From the NCBI GenBank assembly GCA_000507305.1, contig DF239134.1:62001-126000 (forward strand): a stretch of 64,000 nt of DNA, in the 5' to 3' direction. Of this stretch, positions 34,794 to 45,499 are shown piece after piece. Origin of the DNA: Breviolum minutum Mf 1.05b.01. Taxonomy: Eukaryota > Sar > Dinophyceae > Suessiales > Symbiodiniaceae. Within the stretch, counting starts at the first letter, position 1. The number at the start of each line of letters is the position of its first letter. The position numbers were made by a program, and so were the translations under genes. Under the pieces are notes generated by a model, which was not told the DNA's origin, searched no databases, and worked only from the letters and a program-made list of their open reading frames with translations.

Positions 34794-36037
34794 TTGTTTG
34801 ATTTACCTAATTGAGTGCAACCCCAGGACATCGTATCGATCGGACACAAGGTCGCCTCGCCTCGGATTCACCAGTCACGAATTCGTGACGAATTGAGCTG
34901 CAAAATATAAAAGTTTCAACTTCTAGTCCCGGGCACCAAAACGATCCAAAAGGGCATCAAAAGGATCTAAAATGGTTTTTCCATGTTTTTTCCGGGTGGA
35001 AAACCCACCAAACCTTGCAGTGTCACAAACACTTCACACCCTGCCCCTGCGGTTCGCGGGCGGTTCGCAGGTGATGGTACCTCAGCAGTGTGTAGCTCGA
35101 CTCATTGGCAAAGGTGGCGAGGCGCGAAATTCGTGGGGTTTCACCCGTTGGAAAATGGGCCTGTGGTGAAATACGGTTAGCCCCTCTAAATGGCCGAAAA
35201 TAGATGGGTTTGCCATGGTTTGCCTGGGGTGAACATAATAACATGAACTATAATAAGACCTGTTGAATTGGATTTATGTTTTATTTTTTGAGTTTCAGGT
35301 TGTTTAATGGAATGTTTCAGTATATTTCAGTTCCATTGAATTGCCTCATTTTTTGGAATGATCAAGCTTGATGCAAATATATGGTCAATTTGAGGGATTT
35401 TCCGCAAAAAAAAATGGTGTAGTTTTGGGAGGATAAACTATGTAGTCAATTAGCCAAGCAGACCAACCTTTAAAGTGTTGGGGATTGCATACTTAGTACA
35501 GGAAAAATAAACACATGCTGGGTATAGGTGATCAAAAAACTACCATGGGAAAGGGGTTATCTCACATATATTTTGACGGTGAAAAAAAACTCTTATTTTC
35601 TAAAATTGGTTTTGGGGGTCCAAGGTTTATACACCTGAGTAAACTGACATAGCTGGCTAGAAAATCCACCATTTTGCTTGCATTTGTCAGGAATGATGGA
35701 GATGTTCCATGGCTACATCAGTTTATATGAACCCTAGGCATCCGTTCATATCATATTATTTTGGAAGAGCACATCCTGAACATTTCCATCCATACCCAGG
35801 AAATTTTGGGAACATGCCGAATTCAATTTCCACACCGTTTTTTGTTTGGCGGCTGGAACTCCATAATGTGTTGGCCGTTTGATTGGTGGAGTTTCTCCAT
35901 GTTTTGAGATCCAGGTGATTATGGGCATCTGCAACACCACAGGTGGGGGGTTTGGACAAAACCCAAAGTGGTGGTGGGTTTCAGGAGGGGTGGGTTTTTT
36001 TCGGAGTTTTTGGCGAAGAAAAAAAGATCAGGCCTTG
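34794..36037. other. Long stretch without a recognised gene or repeat family
   Basis: A GC-richer part at 35030-35160 (CCTGCCCCTGCGGTTCGCGG; GGTGGCGAGGCGCGAAATTC) could be exonic, but three frames compete and none shows a domain. TTCGTGACGAATT-type short palindromes lie near 34875-34895. Confidence 0.35.
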
Positions 36038-36134
36038 CCCATACCATCCATGGGACCGTTATATTTACCTACATGAATGGTTGATTTGTATGGTAAATGT
36101 AGGTAAATATACCAGTCCCATGGATCCTTTGGGT
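36038..36134. repeat. palA hairpin repeat, GGGACC sub-type
   Basis: ATACCATCCATGGGACCGTT and ATACCAGTCCCATGGATCC. Both arms carry the GGGAC / GTCCC variant. Confidence 0.7.
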
Positions 36135-36424
36135 TGAGAATCTGAAGAAAACACCAAAGGATATCTTCCAAGCATCCTTTCATTTGGGATTTTTTTGTTG
36201 GAAGGCTGATGTATTTATAGCTGGAAATTCAACCATTTTAAGCCTGGTAATCCCAAGTAACTTGGGGCCCCTACCGCATACAAATGGAGTTTTAACACCC
36301 TACAGATGGCCTTGTAAATGAGAACCTGCCGTTATAACCCTCATCCTTGGAGTTACCTGAAGGTCAAAATAGATGGCCTGCCGACACCAAAAGGTAGATG
36401 AGGAAAGGGTCCTTGTAAACCAAT

Positions 36425-36484
36425 ATGTACCATGGGACCTAAAACCCTTCATTTTTCATGGTTTTGGGGTCCAATGGTAGGGAC
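36425..36484. repeat. palL hairpin repeat, shortened
   Basis: GTACCATGGGACCTAAAACC and GGTTTTGGGGTCCAATGGTA. Confidence 0.55.
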
Positions 36485-36747
36485 GGTTAGCCATGTATTT
36501 TTCAATTAATGTATAAGATGTATAAGCCTACTTATAGCTGGTAGGGGCCCGACCTTGTACATACCTTCTATCCTAAGGATTCTCTTGGAGCTGCCCCATG
36601 TTGCGGATTGGCATAGTTTTCTGCCAATGGGCCCATGGGCCCAAAGGTCTTATAGCGACAGGCTCAGGAACTCAATGTTTTTGGTGTGTTTACCTCAATT
36701 TACCCTCTAAGCTACAGAAATCTTGCGCAAAGATATTACATTACATA

Positions 36748-36860
36748 AGTCCCAAAGGATCCAGGTATGTCCTAAGAAGGTATTAACCCTACAATCCTAT
36801 TGTGGGGATGGGATTAGGACCATCAATCCTACTCTAGGGAAGGGTCTGGATTCTTAGGGA
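36748..36860. repeat. palE hairpin repeat
   Basis: GTCCCAAAGGATCCAGGTAT and GGGTCTGGATTCTTAGGGA. Interior CTATTGTGGGGATGGGATTA. Confidence 0.7.
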
Positions 36861-37211
36861 GTGTTTGGTCAACTTATAATGACTTCACCCCCAAATGGTT
36901 CTTTTGGTAAGGGAATCCCCTCCAACTCCAAATCCCCTTAGTTCAAGTTTAGGAATTATTGACCACAGTGTCGTTTTGGGCAAAGATTTTTGTTCGAATG
37001 ACCAACACAAAAAAACATGCTATGTAGCCAGCTAGTCATGTGTCCAGTCTCTAGCTTGTGATTAGTCATGGGCCCGATGTGCGAATCCAAGCCCATCCCC
37101 AAGCTTGAGGGTTCCAACCCCATTCCCGATCGAGTAGGTTTCGATCGGTGTCCCTTCCAATCGGACGTACTGACAGATCGGATCCTTAACGGTGGGAGAA
37201 AAAAACAAAAA

Positions 37212-37437
37212 CACTAGGGTGTCCCTTAGAAGTGATCGTAACTACTAATAGTTGGTTTATTTCACCTATTTAGGGGACAACGTATCCAACCTACTGACCC
37301 TCCTGCAAACTAACATATCCCACCTTGGGAAAAGGAAAATCATCGACTCAAAAGTCCCACTGGTAGGGGATGTGTTAGTTCCCTGGAGGGTATATAGTCC
37401 GGACTTACTAAGTACCAGCAGGACATCCCAGTAGGAC
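37212..37437. repeat. palU hairpin repeat split by palD
   Basis: GGTGTCCCTTAGAAGTGATC on the left and CAGGACATCCCAGTAGG on the right. palD (37297-37392) sits in the middle. Confidence 0.6.
37297..37392. repeat. palD hairpin repeat, ATATCCC sub-type
   Basis: ACCCTCCTGCAAACTAACAT and TGTGTTAGTTCCCTGGAGGG. Interior AAATCATCGACTCAAAAG also occurs, reversed, in the 41.4 kb copy. Confidence 0.7.
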
Positions 37438-37445
37438 TGGCTTGA

Positions 37446-37560
37446 AATTTTCGTACCGCAGGCGCCGATGTCAAGATCAGACAAGAGACCAAGGTGGGAC
37501 TGGAAGCTGTGCTGTTTCTGTGGAGCTGAGCCCCTGGGATCCACAAGATGGACCCAAAAA
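37446..37560 (+). CDS. Candidate exon, unrecognised
   Basis: After CCGCAG the frame GADVKIRQETKVGLEAVLFL is protein-like before TGA. An AAG then GTGGGA donor could end it earlier. Another frame runs on with CCFCGAEPLG. No domain. Confidence 0.22.
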
Positions 37561-37755
37561 CGATCAAAAACGATCGTTAAAAATGGAGTTATCTATAACC
37601 CCTATAAAATGGCCTTATAAATGGGGTTGTTTTACCCTTTTTAAGTGGAGTTATAACCATTGCTTCTAACTGGTAGTGGCCCACTTTGCATGTAAGTAAG
37701 GTTTATAACTCCGTTTCTAGGGGTGAAAAAAAAACACAGTGAAACCCCTTTATAA

Positions 37756-37826
37756 CCCATAGGATATTTGGTTGTTTTTTTTGGTAAATGTAGGTAAATT
37801 AATATACCATACATGGATCCTATGGG
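37756..37826. repeat. palA hairpin repeat, shortened left arm
   Basis: CCCATAGGATATTTGG on the left and ATACCATACATGGATCCTAT on the right. Confidence 0.65.
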
Positions 37827-37977
37827 TAATGCCATGTTTACCCCATTTCCAACTGGTTTAACAAGGCCCACCTTGTTTTCGATGAAAGAAAATCATCCAA
37901 CTTTTGGGAGAGTGGGAACTGGTTCATAGCTGGATCTTTCATTCAGGTTTCGATACATTGGATTTGATGGATGAAAT

Positions 37978-38092
37978 AGACACCTAGGTGGTGGCAACTC
38001 AAATATTTTTTTATGTTCATCCCGAAGCTGGGGAAGATGAACCCATTTTGACGCATATTGTTCATATGGGTTGAAACCACCAACTAGACACC
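37978..38092. repeat. palB hairpin repeat with 7-bp target duplication
   Basis: AGACACC is at 37978-37984 and 38086-38092. The element runs TAGGTGGTGGCAACTCAAAT to GGTTGAAACCACCAACT. Confidence 0.8.
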
Positions 38093-38100
38093 ATTCCTTA

Positions 38101-38219
38101 CGACCCCCGAAGTTTAACAGCTAGCAGCTAGCCCCTGAAAAATGGTGGTTGGAAGACGAGACAACTTCCTTTTGGGAAAGCATATTTTCAGGGGGCGAAC
38201 TGTTAGTTTTAAGGAGATA
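38101..38219. repeat. palD hairpin repeat, diverged
   Basis: CCCCCGAAGTTTAACAGC and GAACTGTTAGTTTTAAGGAG. Interior AATGGTGGTTGGAAGACGAG. Confidence 0.6.
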
Positions 38220-38315
38220 GGCTTCAAATAGCACATAAATAGCACCCAAACTGGACAATGCTGCAAAGGGCGTAAGGGTCACAAAACAACGCCAACAGAC
38301 ATGGCCAAATAGTTT

Positions 38316-38465
38316 CCCATAGGATCCATCAAACTTGTATATTTCGCCTTCATTGATCCCACAAAAAATCAACTGAATATTGCCAAAAAATCCGTGCATC
38401 ATGTAAGGATTTACCTACTTTGGGCTGATTTTCATTTTATCCATGTATAGGTATAAATTATACCA
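38316..38465. repeat. palA-like degenerate repeat
   Basis: CCCATAGGATCCATCAAACT, AAGGATTTACCTAC and ATCCATGTATAGGTATAAAT. Confidence 0.4.
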
Positions 38466-38830
38466 TTTTCCCTTCATTCTCTCCGTTTTTTTATAAAACT
38501 TCTATTTGCCTCCGTTTTTTTGACTCGCGGTCCACAGGAGCTTGGTTATAGCCTTGCCATCATCACAGGTCATCCAGTGCGGAGACACAGGGACCGAGGT
38601 GTTTGTCTGACCCCAACCCTGTGATTCCTTGGTGGAGGGATCCAGGTCGCCAGGGATTCTCATGTACTTTCCGTTCCTTACATGAGGAACTTTTGAGAAG
38701 TCCAGGGATCCTCCATCCATTTTTTCTTGGTTTGGTCAACCTACAGTAAGTGGGGTAGTTTAGCAGTTTGGGCGGTTTTCCATGTCAGTACACTGAGACA
38801 CCATCCACATAATTTAATTTAATGTAACCT
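38466..38830. other. No gene recognised
   Basis: GC-richer minus-strand frame at 38502-38720 lacks splice or domain support. A fragment near 38735 (TTTGGTCAACCTAC) resembles palQ. Confidence 0.35.
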
Positions 38831-38915
38831 TTTTTTGTCCCCTATAGTTGGAGGTTACCTTCATCTTTGAAAGGGGTCACTTACCCGTCCCAAATAGGTG
38901 ACCAGCAGAATTGCC
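38831..38915. repeat. palH-like diverged repeat
   Basis: GTCCCCTATAGTTGGAGGTT and AAATAGGTGACCAGCAGAAT. Confidence 0.45.
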
Positions 38916-39054
38916 AGGATCATCACATTTCAGTGTTTGGGATTATGGGTATAAAATGAATCCCTGCCACTAACCATGGTACCTGTCATGACAGGTCAAC
39001 CTATCCCCCCCCCTAACCTACAAACCCTCAGAAATTTTAGGGTTTAAAAGCCGG

Positions 39055-39205
39055 CCTTCAGGGAAACCAACTGGGGAGGTCAGGTTGATTTTATCCATTG
39101 AGTAAGGGAAAACAACACACTCAAGGTATGTTGCCATCAGAATCCAGGTATGTCCTAACCCTAGGGATCCTGGCTCACCGAACCTGAGAATGTTAATGGA
39201 ACTTT
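39055..39205. repeat. Local duplication, copy 1
   Basis: GAAACCAACTGGGGAGGTCA through ACACACTCAAGGTATGTTGC to GGCTCACCGAACCTGAGAAT recurs at 41775-41925 with few changes. Confidence 0.8.
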
Positions 39206-39260
39206 CTGAGGAGGTGATTGTAGACCCCACTCATCCTTTGACAGGGTGATTGGATCCTCA
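39163..39260. repeat. palK hairpin repeat
   Basis: GGGATCCTGGCTCACCGAAC and GACAGGGTGATTGGATCCTC are the arms. The CTGAGGAGGTGATTGTAG interior matches 50.7 kb. Confidence 0.6.
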
Positions 39261-39330
39261 GGGTAAGGAAAGGATTACACCTAGAATATCGAAAAGTGGG
39301 CTTTCATGGTAGGTTTCAACCATTTCTTTG

Positions 39331-39440
39331 TACCCTAAGAATCCGTTTGTATGTCCGATTGGAAAGGGATTACCCCTACATTCCTATTCTTTTCGGATGG
39401 GATTGGCACCCGAAAAATCCCATCCTAGCATCGATCGGAA
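39331..39440. repeat. palE hairpin repeat, right end diverged
   Basis: TACCCTAAGAATCCGTTTGT, GGATTACCCCTACATTCCTA and TTTTCGGATGGGATTGGCAC. Confidence 0.55.
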
Positions 39441-39884
39441 GGGATATGATTTTTCTTAAAGTTGGAGTTGAGGAAAAAGGTCCAGATTTCACCAAGAATT
39501 TCAGGTACCTAAAATGGAGGGTTTCCAAAAAACCTTATGCTTGCTTATTTTGGGGGTGGATTTTCCAATGGTTTTCCCTTACATAAGCCGTATCCATACA
39601 GATTATATAGGTCAGTACCTCCATATTAGGTAACTGAAATGTTTGGTGAAGATGATTTTCTCACTGAGTTTGTTTACAAACAGAAAATTACCGGAGGAAA
39701 CAGACAACGTTGGTTCAGCTGTTTCTTGTTTGGATGCATGTTGTTGTTTTTTTCTGGGGGTTTCGTTTTCTTTCCTAACCCCTTCTTTTTATATAGGGAT
39801 TATATAGGGAATCTGAAATTGCTACCCTGACATGCTGCATCTTTATGAAACAACCAGGATTCCTGCTTGGATGTTTTAATATGT

Positions 39885-40200
39885 TTAAAAGATCTTCAAT
39901 CAGCTCAGGACTGGAAAAGCAAGAACTTGTCAGTGAATGAACTTGCGGCCATGAAATCCTTGCATCGGACCATGAAAACAACTCAGTGATGACCGCGGGA
40001 AACATGAAGGAGCACGATGTTGGCAAACTTCCGCAAGCCCTGATGCTCAAGGCACTAGAGATGCGGTGCAACAAAATGGCATCCGAAAAACAGAGCGAGC
40101 TGGCAATCCCAGCAGCTGCAATTTTTCCGCAGCTGTAAGCTCCTCTTGGGGAGGTGGATGATCGAGCATTGAAGTCATTGGCAGGCCAAGTAGGTTTTGC
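39885..40200 (+). pseudogene. Possible broken or multi-exon coding segment
   Basis: One frame reads DLQSAQDWKSKNLSVNELAA then MKSLHRTMKTTQ. Another reads GHEILASDHENNSVMTAGNM, KEHDVGKLPQALMLKALEMR and CNKMASEKQSELAIPAAA, stopping at TAA about 40139. GEVDDRALKSLAGQ follows. The segments are protein-like with helical character, but frames change at about 39940-39965. Decay or missed introns could explain it. No family recognised. Confidence 0.33.
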
Positions 40201-40841
40201 GGGGAGGAAAGACGCACCAAACTGGGGCAGATTTTTTGTTACCAACTCCTCATTTGGCCATTTGGCAACCAACTACTTGGGAGAGAAGTCCATTCCACCT
40301 ATCGAGTCCACAAGGGATGATGGGCGTGGGTTGTGGATGTCCCCTCTTTCCATTGACTCAGAAACAAAGCCAATGATTGATACAGTACCTAGAGATTTCT
40401 TACAATAAAACAACATGAACAAGTATACAAGTATATGAATGATATATGTATGGTGTGCTGTTATCAATATCACTCAGCGTCGCATATTGTATTTTCTTGG
40501 ATACCTATAGACATTGCTTTGGTTTGGATTCACGGCAACACAGCACCCCAAAAACATGGGATGTTACTATAGGATGTACAAAAGATTTCCTTAAAGATCC
40601 ATGGTTTCCTTTCTTGGAACTAAGAGGTATATACCGTCCCTGAAGCTAACAATATATGAGTGAACATATATGGTGGTACTGAATATACGGGCTAAATCAG
40701 TGCTTACTGGAGCTATAGTTTAGATGTATCACCCTGCAAATTGGGAGACAAGCCTTTCCTGGACATTCACAATTGAAACCTCACAAACATCCAAAATCGC
40801 AAGAAAAAACATTGGCGGAAAACCGCACATCTCTCTTGGAT
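40201..40841. other. No gene recognised
   Basis: AT-rich sequence. Short frames (60-84 codons) lack support. Confidence 0.35.
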
Positions 40842-40947
40842 TTACCGTCTCTGAAACTAACATAGCACCTGAATATCAATGGTTGGAAGACTACTTTCCT
40901 TTTGGGAAGGTCTATTTTCAAGGGCTATGTTAATTTTAGGAAGTGTA
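40842..40947. repeat. palD hairpin repeat
   Basis: TACCGTCTCTGAAACTAACA and GCTATGTTAATTTTAGGAAG. Confidence 0.7.
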
Positions 40948-40964
40948 TTTTTCAACATGATTTT

Positions 40965-41047
40965 GATTAGCGGATTGGGATCCCATGGGATTCATCACCC
41001 ACCAACCAAACCCCCTCCATTTCTTTTTCCAAGCATCTGAAAAAGCA
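40965..41047. repeat. palI hairpin repeat, diverged
   Basis: CCCATGGGATTCATCACCCA and TTTTTCCAAGCATCTGAAAA. Confidence 0.5.
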
Positions 41048-41189
41048 AGCACATCACCAAAGACACCTAAGGATGCCATGGATGCTGCTGAAAGATTGGT
41101 TAGGCCGGAGCAATTTGGGCAATTTTGGATGCAGCCTGGGGGGATGTCCTGCTGGTACTTAGGATCAACGGATTTTAACACCTTCTAAG

Positions 41190-41296
41190 TACCTGGAAAG
41201 CCAAGGAACGCCCCTATTTTTAAGGCAATAACAGTTGCTGGTTTTAGGGGTATTTTGTTGCCTAAACAAATAGGACACAAAAGGCGTTCCAGGTAG
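41190..41296. repeat. palC hairpin repeat
   Basis: TACCTGGAAAGCCAAGGAAC and AAAAGGCGTTCCAGGTA. Confidence 0.75.
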
Positions 41297-41428
41297 GTTG
41301 ATTTCGTCCCCGAAATACCGGGTAGCATTTCATTCCCCTAATATGATAAACAAACAAGTTGTATATATATAGCCTACATGGTAGTTATATATACCCTAAT
41401 TGGCTAATACGGATCCTTATGTCATGGC

Positions 41429-41523
41429 TTACCCTCCAGGGAACTAACACATCCCCTACTAAGGCTTTTGAGTCGATGATTTGCCTTTTCCGAAGGTGAG
41501 ATATGTTAGTTTCCAGGTGGGTA
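41429..41523. repeat. palD hairpin repeat, ATATCCC sub-type, reverse
   Basis: TACCCTCCAGGGAACTAACA and GATATGTTAGTTTCCAGG. A second right end (ATATGTTAGCTTCCAGGAGG) follows at 41538, so the end was duplicated. Confidence 0.7.
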
Positions 41524-41564
41524 AGTAGGTTGAATGATATGTTAGCTTCCAGGAGGGTAAGTAG

Positions 41565-41645
41565 GTTGTATGCGTCCCCTAAAATAGGTGAAATAAACCA
41601 ACCTACTAAGTAGTTACGATCACTTCCATGAACACCCTAGTAAAC
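41565..41645. repeat. palU half copy, reverse
   Basis: CCCCTAAAATAGGTGAAATA, CCAACCTACTAAGTAGTTAC and GATCACTTCCATGAACACCC. Confidence 0.5.
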
Positions 41646-41774
41646 TTCGGAGGATCGGTGGATTCTTTTTGAGGATCGTGGGAAATCCATTGGAAATCCT
41701 CATGGGTTATTAACATTTTGTTTCGTTGTTACAGTTTTTCACCAGGACCCAACATATTTGATAGTGTAATATTC

Positions 41775-41925
41775 AAGGAAACCAACTGGGGAGGTCGGTT
41801 GACTTTATCCATTGAATAAGGGAAAACAACACACTCAAGGTATGTTGCCATCAGAATCCAGGATTAATCCAGGTATGTCCTAACCCGAGGGATCCTGGCT
41901 CACCGAACCTGAGAATGGTTCCATG
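41775..41925. repeat. Local duplication, copy 2
   Basis: Matches 39055-39205. It has an 11-bp internal duplication (AATCCAGGATTAATCCAGG) that the other copy lacks. Confidence 0.8.
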
Positions 41926-42269
41926 GAACCTAAATGAACCCATGGCATTTCGTTTCGGTGATTGGACTCCCCAATCATCAGCTGAACATATGACAGTGGA
42001 TGCCTATGGATGAATATGACCTGCCTAGGCCTCATATTTTGGAAGATTTTTACCCATAAAATATATAGAATGCTTTAAGTCAAGCCTTTGCAAAAGAGGT
42101 CAGTTGGGTTCTATAGGGATTCATATTTACAAAAGTCATCATGAGAATCCCTTCGTTCATCCCCCTTCCCAGTAATAGTAGTAGTGGCAAATGAAGGTTT
42201 AGGTTGGGATTCCCGATCCTAAAAATGTAAACTCCTGGTGGTGACTATTACTCGGAACGGGATCATACA

Positions 42270-42422
42270 AACAATCCCTTACTTGGAGGATATGCCCCCA
42301 CTTAGTAAGTGACTAGGGAGCTACAAACAATTTATATATAACAAGACAAGCCCTACTTAGGGAACTTACGATCACCATGGTTACGAACATTTACAAACCA
42401 CTTATCAAATATCATATGATCC
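42270..42422. repeat. palF hairpin repeat, diverged
   Basis: TACTTGGAGGATATGCCCCC, TACGATCACCATGGTTACGA and TATCATATGATCCATGGG. Confidence 0.5.
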
Positions 42423-42719
42423 ATGGGACTACGTATATTTATATACCTACATTTTACCACTAACAACAATACCACCAAAAAATCCAAGCATTTATGGATC
42501 GGTACCGTAAATCTACCGGCTGCCGTCCTCCATGGGGCCCCATCCGTCATGGGGATCCCTGGGTCCAGGCAGAAGCTGGGTCTCTCTGGCACTGGCTTTG
42601 CTTCCAAGGTGCGTGAATTTTTAAGGGGACAAACGCTGGTTGGTGGTTTCAAATAGTTCAAAGCTGGATCTTCCATTCGGTCGGTTGCGATGCTTGGATT
42701 TGATGGATGAAATTGACAC

Positions 42720-42833
42720 CTGGGTGGTGGCAACTCAAAGATTTTTTGGAATTTTGAACCCCGAAATTTGGGGAAGATGAACCCAATTTGACGAGCATAT
42801 TTTTTCAAATGGGTTGGTTCAACCACCAACTAG
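42720..42833. repeat. palB hairpin repeat
   Basis: CTGGGTGGTGGCAACTCAAA and GGTTGGTTCAACCACCAACT. The left flank (GGATTTGATGGATGAAATTG) matches the left flank of the 38.0 kb copy. Confidence 0.75.
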
Positions 42834-43260
42834 AACGGTTTCAATTACTTAAATGAGGTTTGTTATAACACCTATACCTACGACTTCAAGTGTGCATAAT
42901 TTCAGTCGTTGTTTGAAAAGACGGAATTTCTAGTCGTTTCGCTGAAAAAAGGTCGTTTCATCCCAAAAAAGTCGTTTCAGTGATTGGAATTAACATCATC
43001 GATAAAAATCAGGGTCAGAAATTTCATGTCGGCAAAAAACGCCTTTGGGTCGGGAAATGTCGCCGTTTGGTTGGGAGATGTCGCCGTTTCAAAACGATGT
43101 TTTTTTCGAAAAAAAACATAACTCCCCAAAATGGACCGCAGTGCGGGTTTAACAGGAAAAACGTCGTTGGAAAAAATAAACATCGTTTCGGCTAAAAAGC
43201 AGTTATTGCTGAAAAAGCGAAAAAATGCACCATTAGGAAGATGCAGGTATAGATGGCTTG
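42834..43260. other. GTCGTTTC-rich stretch
   Basis: Repeated AAAAAGTCGTTTC / GTCGCCGTTT words (42905-43200), mostly spaced 15-40 bp, form an imperfect low-complexity tract. No gene recognised. Confidence 0.5.
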
Positions 43261-43341
43261 AAATAAATAAATGGGTATGCCTGCAGGGTATTTATTTATT
43301 TCACCCCTAGAAGTGGAGTCAAGTTACAACCCTGCTTGTAA

Positions 43342-43452
43342 CTAGGTGGTGGCAACTCAAATAATTGGTTTATTTTCATCCCGAAAACTTGGGGAAAGGA
43401 TCCAATTTGACTTTTGCATATTTTTCAGATGGGTTGGTTCAACCACCAACGA
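43342..43452. repeat. palB hairpin repeat
   Basis: CTAGGTGGTGGCAACTCAAA and GGTTGGTTCAACCACCAACG. Confidence 0.75.
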
Positions 43453-43466
43453 GGATGTTTTTGTTC

Positions 43467-43604
43467 CCTACTGGGGTGTCCATGGAAGTGATTGTAACGA
43501 TCGCTAGTAAGTTGATTTATTTCAGCTATTTAGGGGATGTATCCAACCTACTTAAATAGGGGTTACAATCGATTTGCTAAGTACCATGGACATCCCAGTA
43601 GGAT
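43467..43604. repeat. palU hairpin repeat
   Basis: CTACTGGGGTGTCCATGG and CCATGGACATCCCAGTAGG. Interior GATTGTAACGATCG and GGGGTTACAATCGATTTG. Confidence 0.75.
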
Positions 43605-44017
43605 GCTTGAGTTGAAGTTCGTGGTGGTGAATAGTCTGGGTGGTGACTAGTATCCTGCGTGAGGGGTGAACCAGGGAAACAATAACGACAAGGAAACCTG
43701 GTTTCAAAAAAAAAGACCGGAGCAATCCTTCTCAAATGCTTAACCCCCTCAGAATTAGGAATGATCTTAATTTGCCCAAAACGGATTTAACTTTTGAATT
43801 TTAGATAAATTGCCCAGACGTATGGGAAAATGTTGTTTCAAGCTTCAACTTTCAACCAAACATTTATGGATCTTACCATACCCATGGATCCAGTCGTTAT
43901 GAAAAAACATTGGGTAGCGGTAGCATAAACATTCATGGAGAAATCTGCGTGTCAACCTGGAATGGCAGTGTGAACATCGGCTGCAAACAAAAATAACAGC
44001 CCAGGTCCCAGGTGTTT
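43605..44017. other. No gene recognised
   Basis: No named repeat, RNA gene or supported exon. Confidence 0.35.
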
Positions 44018-44096
44018 TTTATCCCCTAGTTGGAGGTCACTTAACCTGTGAAGGGATCAATTAAGCAATCCAAAAAGGTCACAAAGAATTGCCAGA
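44018..44096. repeat. palH-like repeat, outer arms lost
   Basis: ATCCCCTAGTTGGAGGTCAC and ATCCAAAAAGGTCACAAAGA. Confidence 0.5.
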
Positions 44097-44302
44097 CAGA
44101 ATGAAGTTCTTCAAAGAGTTGCTTGTGAATCAAAACGTCCATTTTTTTGGTGGGTTTCCAGTGTCATAAAAACATGTTTTGGGTGCACCTGGAAAACATA
44201 GGAAAGTACCATTGTTTGTATGCAACTAAATTACTGATTTTATAGGGTTCAAGTTGATGGAAATTAACAGCAACTTGCTTTGAAAGGTACATGATGTATA
44301 TA

Positions 44303-44369
44303 CATTTTTTGGCCCCCAAAACCATGAAAAATGCAGGTTTTAAACAATTTTAGGCCCTGGGACTATGGG
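44303..44369. repeat. palL hairpin repeat, partial
   Basis: GGCCCCCAAAACCATGAAAA and GGCCCTGGGACTATGG. Confidence 0.45.
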
Positions 44370-44420
44370 TGAAATTACCACTAGATCCTGAAGGTTCCCA
44401 AGGTTCCCATTGGGTTTGGG

Positions 44421-44525
44421 TACCCTCTGGTAAACTAACATGGCAATGGAAAATAACCCTTTTGAAGATGTATTCCCTATTGAAAATGGGGATTTTCCAT
44501 TGCTATGTTTGTTTACCGGAGGGTG
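44421..44525. repeat. palD hairpin repeat, co-varied arms
   Basis: TACCCTCTGGTAAACTAACA and GTTTGTTTACCGGAGGGT. The inner CAATGGAAAAT / ATTTTCCATTG pair is unique to this copy and complementary. Confidence 0.8.
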
Positions 44526-44708
44526 ATTGTTTTTGTTTAGACCCTGGTGACCTTTCATGGTTAGGAGCTGACCGTGCAATCGGAGCATGTGCCAAGCATC
44601 ATGGGGGCGAAGGTCGGGCGGCTTAAGATCAGTGGGGGTTTTTCAGGGACCCCCAAGGACAGGGGACCCTTTTATGGTAAGTTTCACGTACTTTTCCCAT
44701 GTTTTTAG

Positions 44709-44709
<1 letters not shown>

Positions 44710-44761
<52 letters not shown>
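44710..44761. repeat. GAT trinucleotide microsatellite
   Basis: About 17 perfect GAT units. Confidence 0.95.
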
Positions 44762-44958
44762 TGTTTACTTTCTACCACGATAAAAACCATTAAACTAAAC
44801 TTTGGGGAACTTGATTATTACAGTTTTTTTTGTGTCCCCCTTTTCATATCTTTTGTTTGTTAAACAACGGTGATTTCTTGCAGATTCGAATCCCATGGTG
44901 TTTTTCCAGCCCTTTTCAGGATCCAAATCCCATCACCTGAAAACATATCATTTTACGA

Positions 44959-45193
44959 GACTCCCTGAAACAAAGTGACATAGCCCCTGAAAATCGATAT
45001 GGGTGTTTCCTAAAATAAGGGTACCCCAAAATGGATGGTTTATAATGGAAAACCCTATTAAAATGGATGATTTGGGGGTACCACCATTTGAGGAAACATC
45101 CATATAAAATCAATGGTTGGAAGATGAATGATTCCTTTTTGAGAAGGCTTATTTTCTGGTGCTATGATGTGCTATGTTAGTTTCAGGAAATGT
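44959..45193. repeat. palD hairpin repeat split by palJ
   Basis: ACTCCCTGAAACAAAGTGAC on the left and GCTATGTTAGTTTCAGG on the right. AAAATC occurs on both sides of the inserted palJ. Confidence 0.75.
44997..45107. repeat. palJ hairpin repeat, near-perfect
   Basis: GATATGGGTGTTTCCTAAAA and GAGGAAACATCCATATA are the arms. GGTACCCCAAAATGGATGGT pairs with GGATGATTTGGGGGTACC. Confidence 0.8.
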
Positions 45194-45198
45194 ATTTA

Positions 45199-45235
45199 TA
45201 TATTATAATATTTATATATATATATATATGTATAT
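45199..45235. repeat. TA microsatellite
   Basis: Alternating TA with a few interruptions just right of palD. Confidence 0.8.
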
Positions 45236-45499
45236 CTTCAGGTTTTTCCAAACCGCACCCCAGGATGCATTTTTTTTACAAAAGAAACATTAACATTTGT
45301 TGTTCGCTTTGGCACTTTCAAGGTGGAGATGTTCAACATGTTTTGTTAAGGGGGAAGTTTTTAACCACCCAAGCCCAACCAGACAAAGGAAACAAAGCTT
45401 TTCACTTCCCTACCGGAAAAGGTCAAAATAGATATATGCCCCGTAATCCATGTATCGGTTTATATAGGCGCCCTGTATTACCCCACCTTTGGGGGGATG

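Noticed and set aside
39775-40272. 165-codon minus-strand frame
   Set aside because: The plus strand of the same stretch reads as better protein-like segments (helical, charged). The minus frame has no domain and is probably its shadow.
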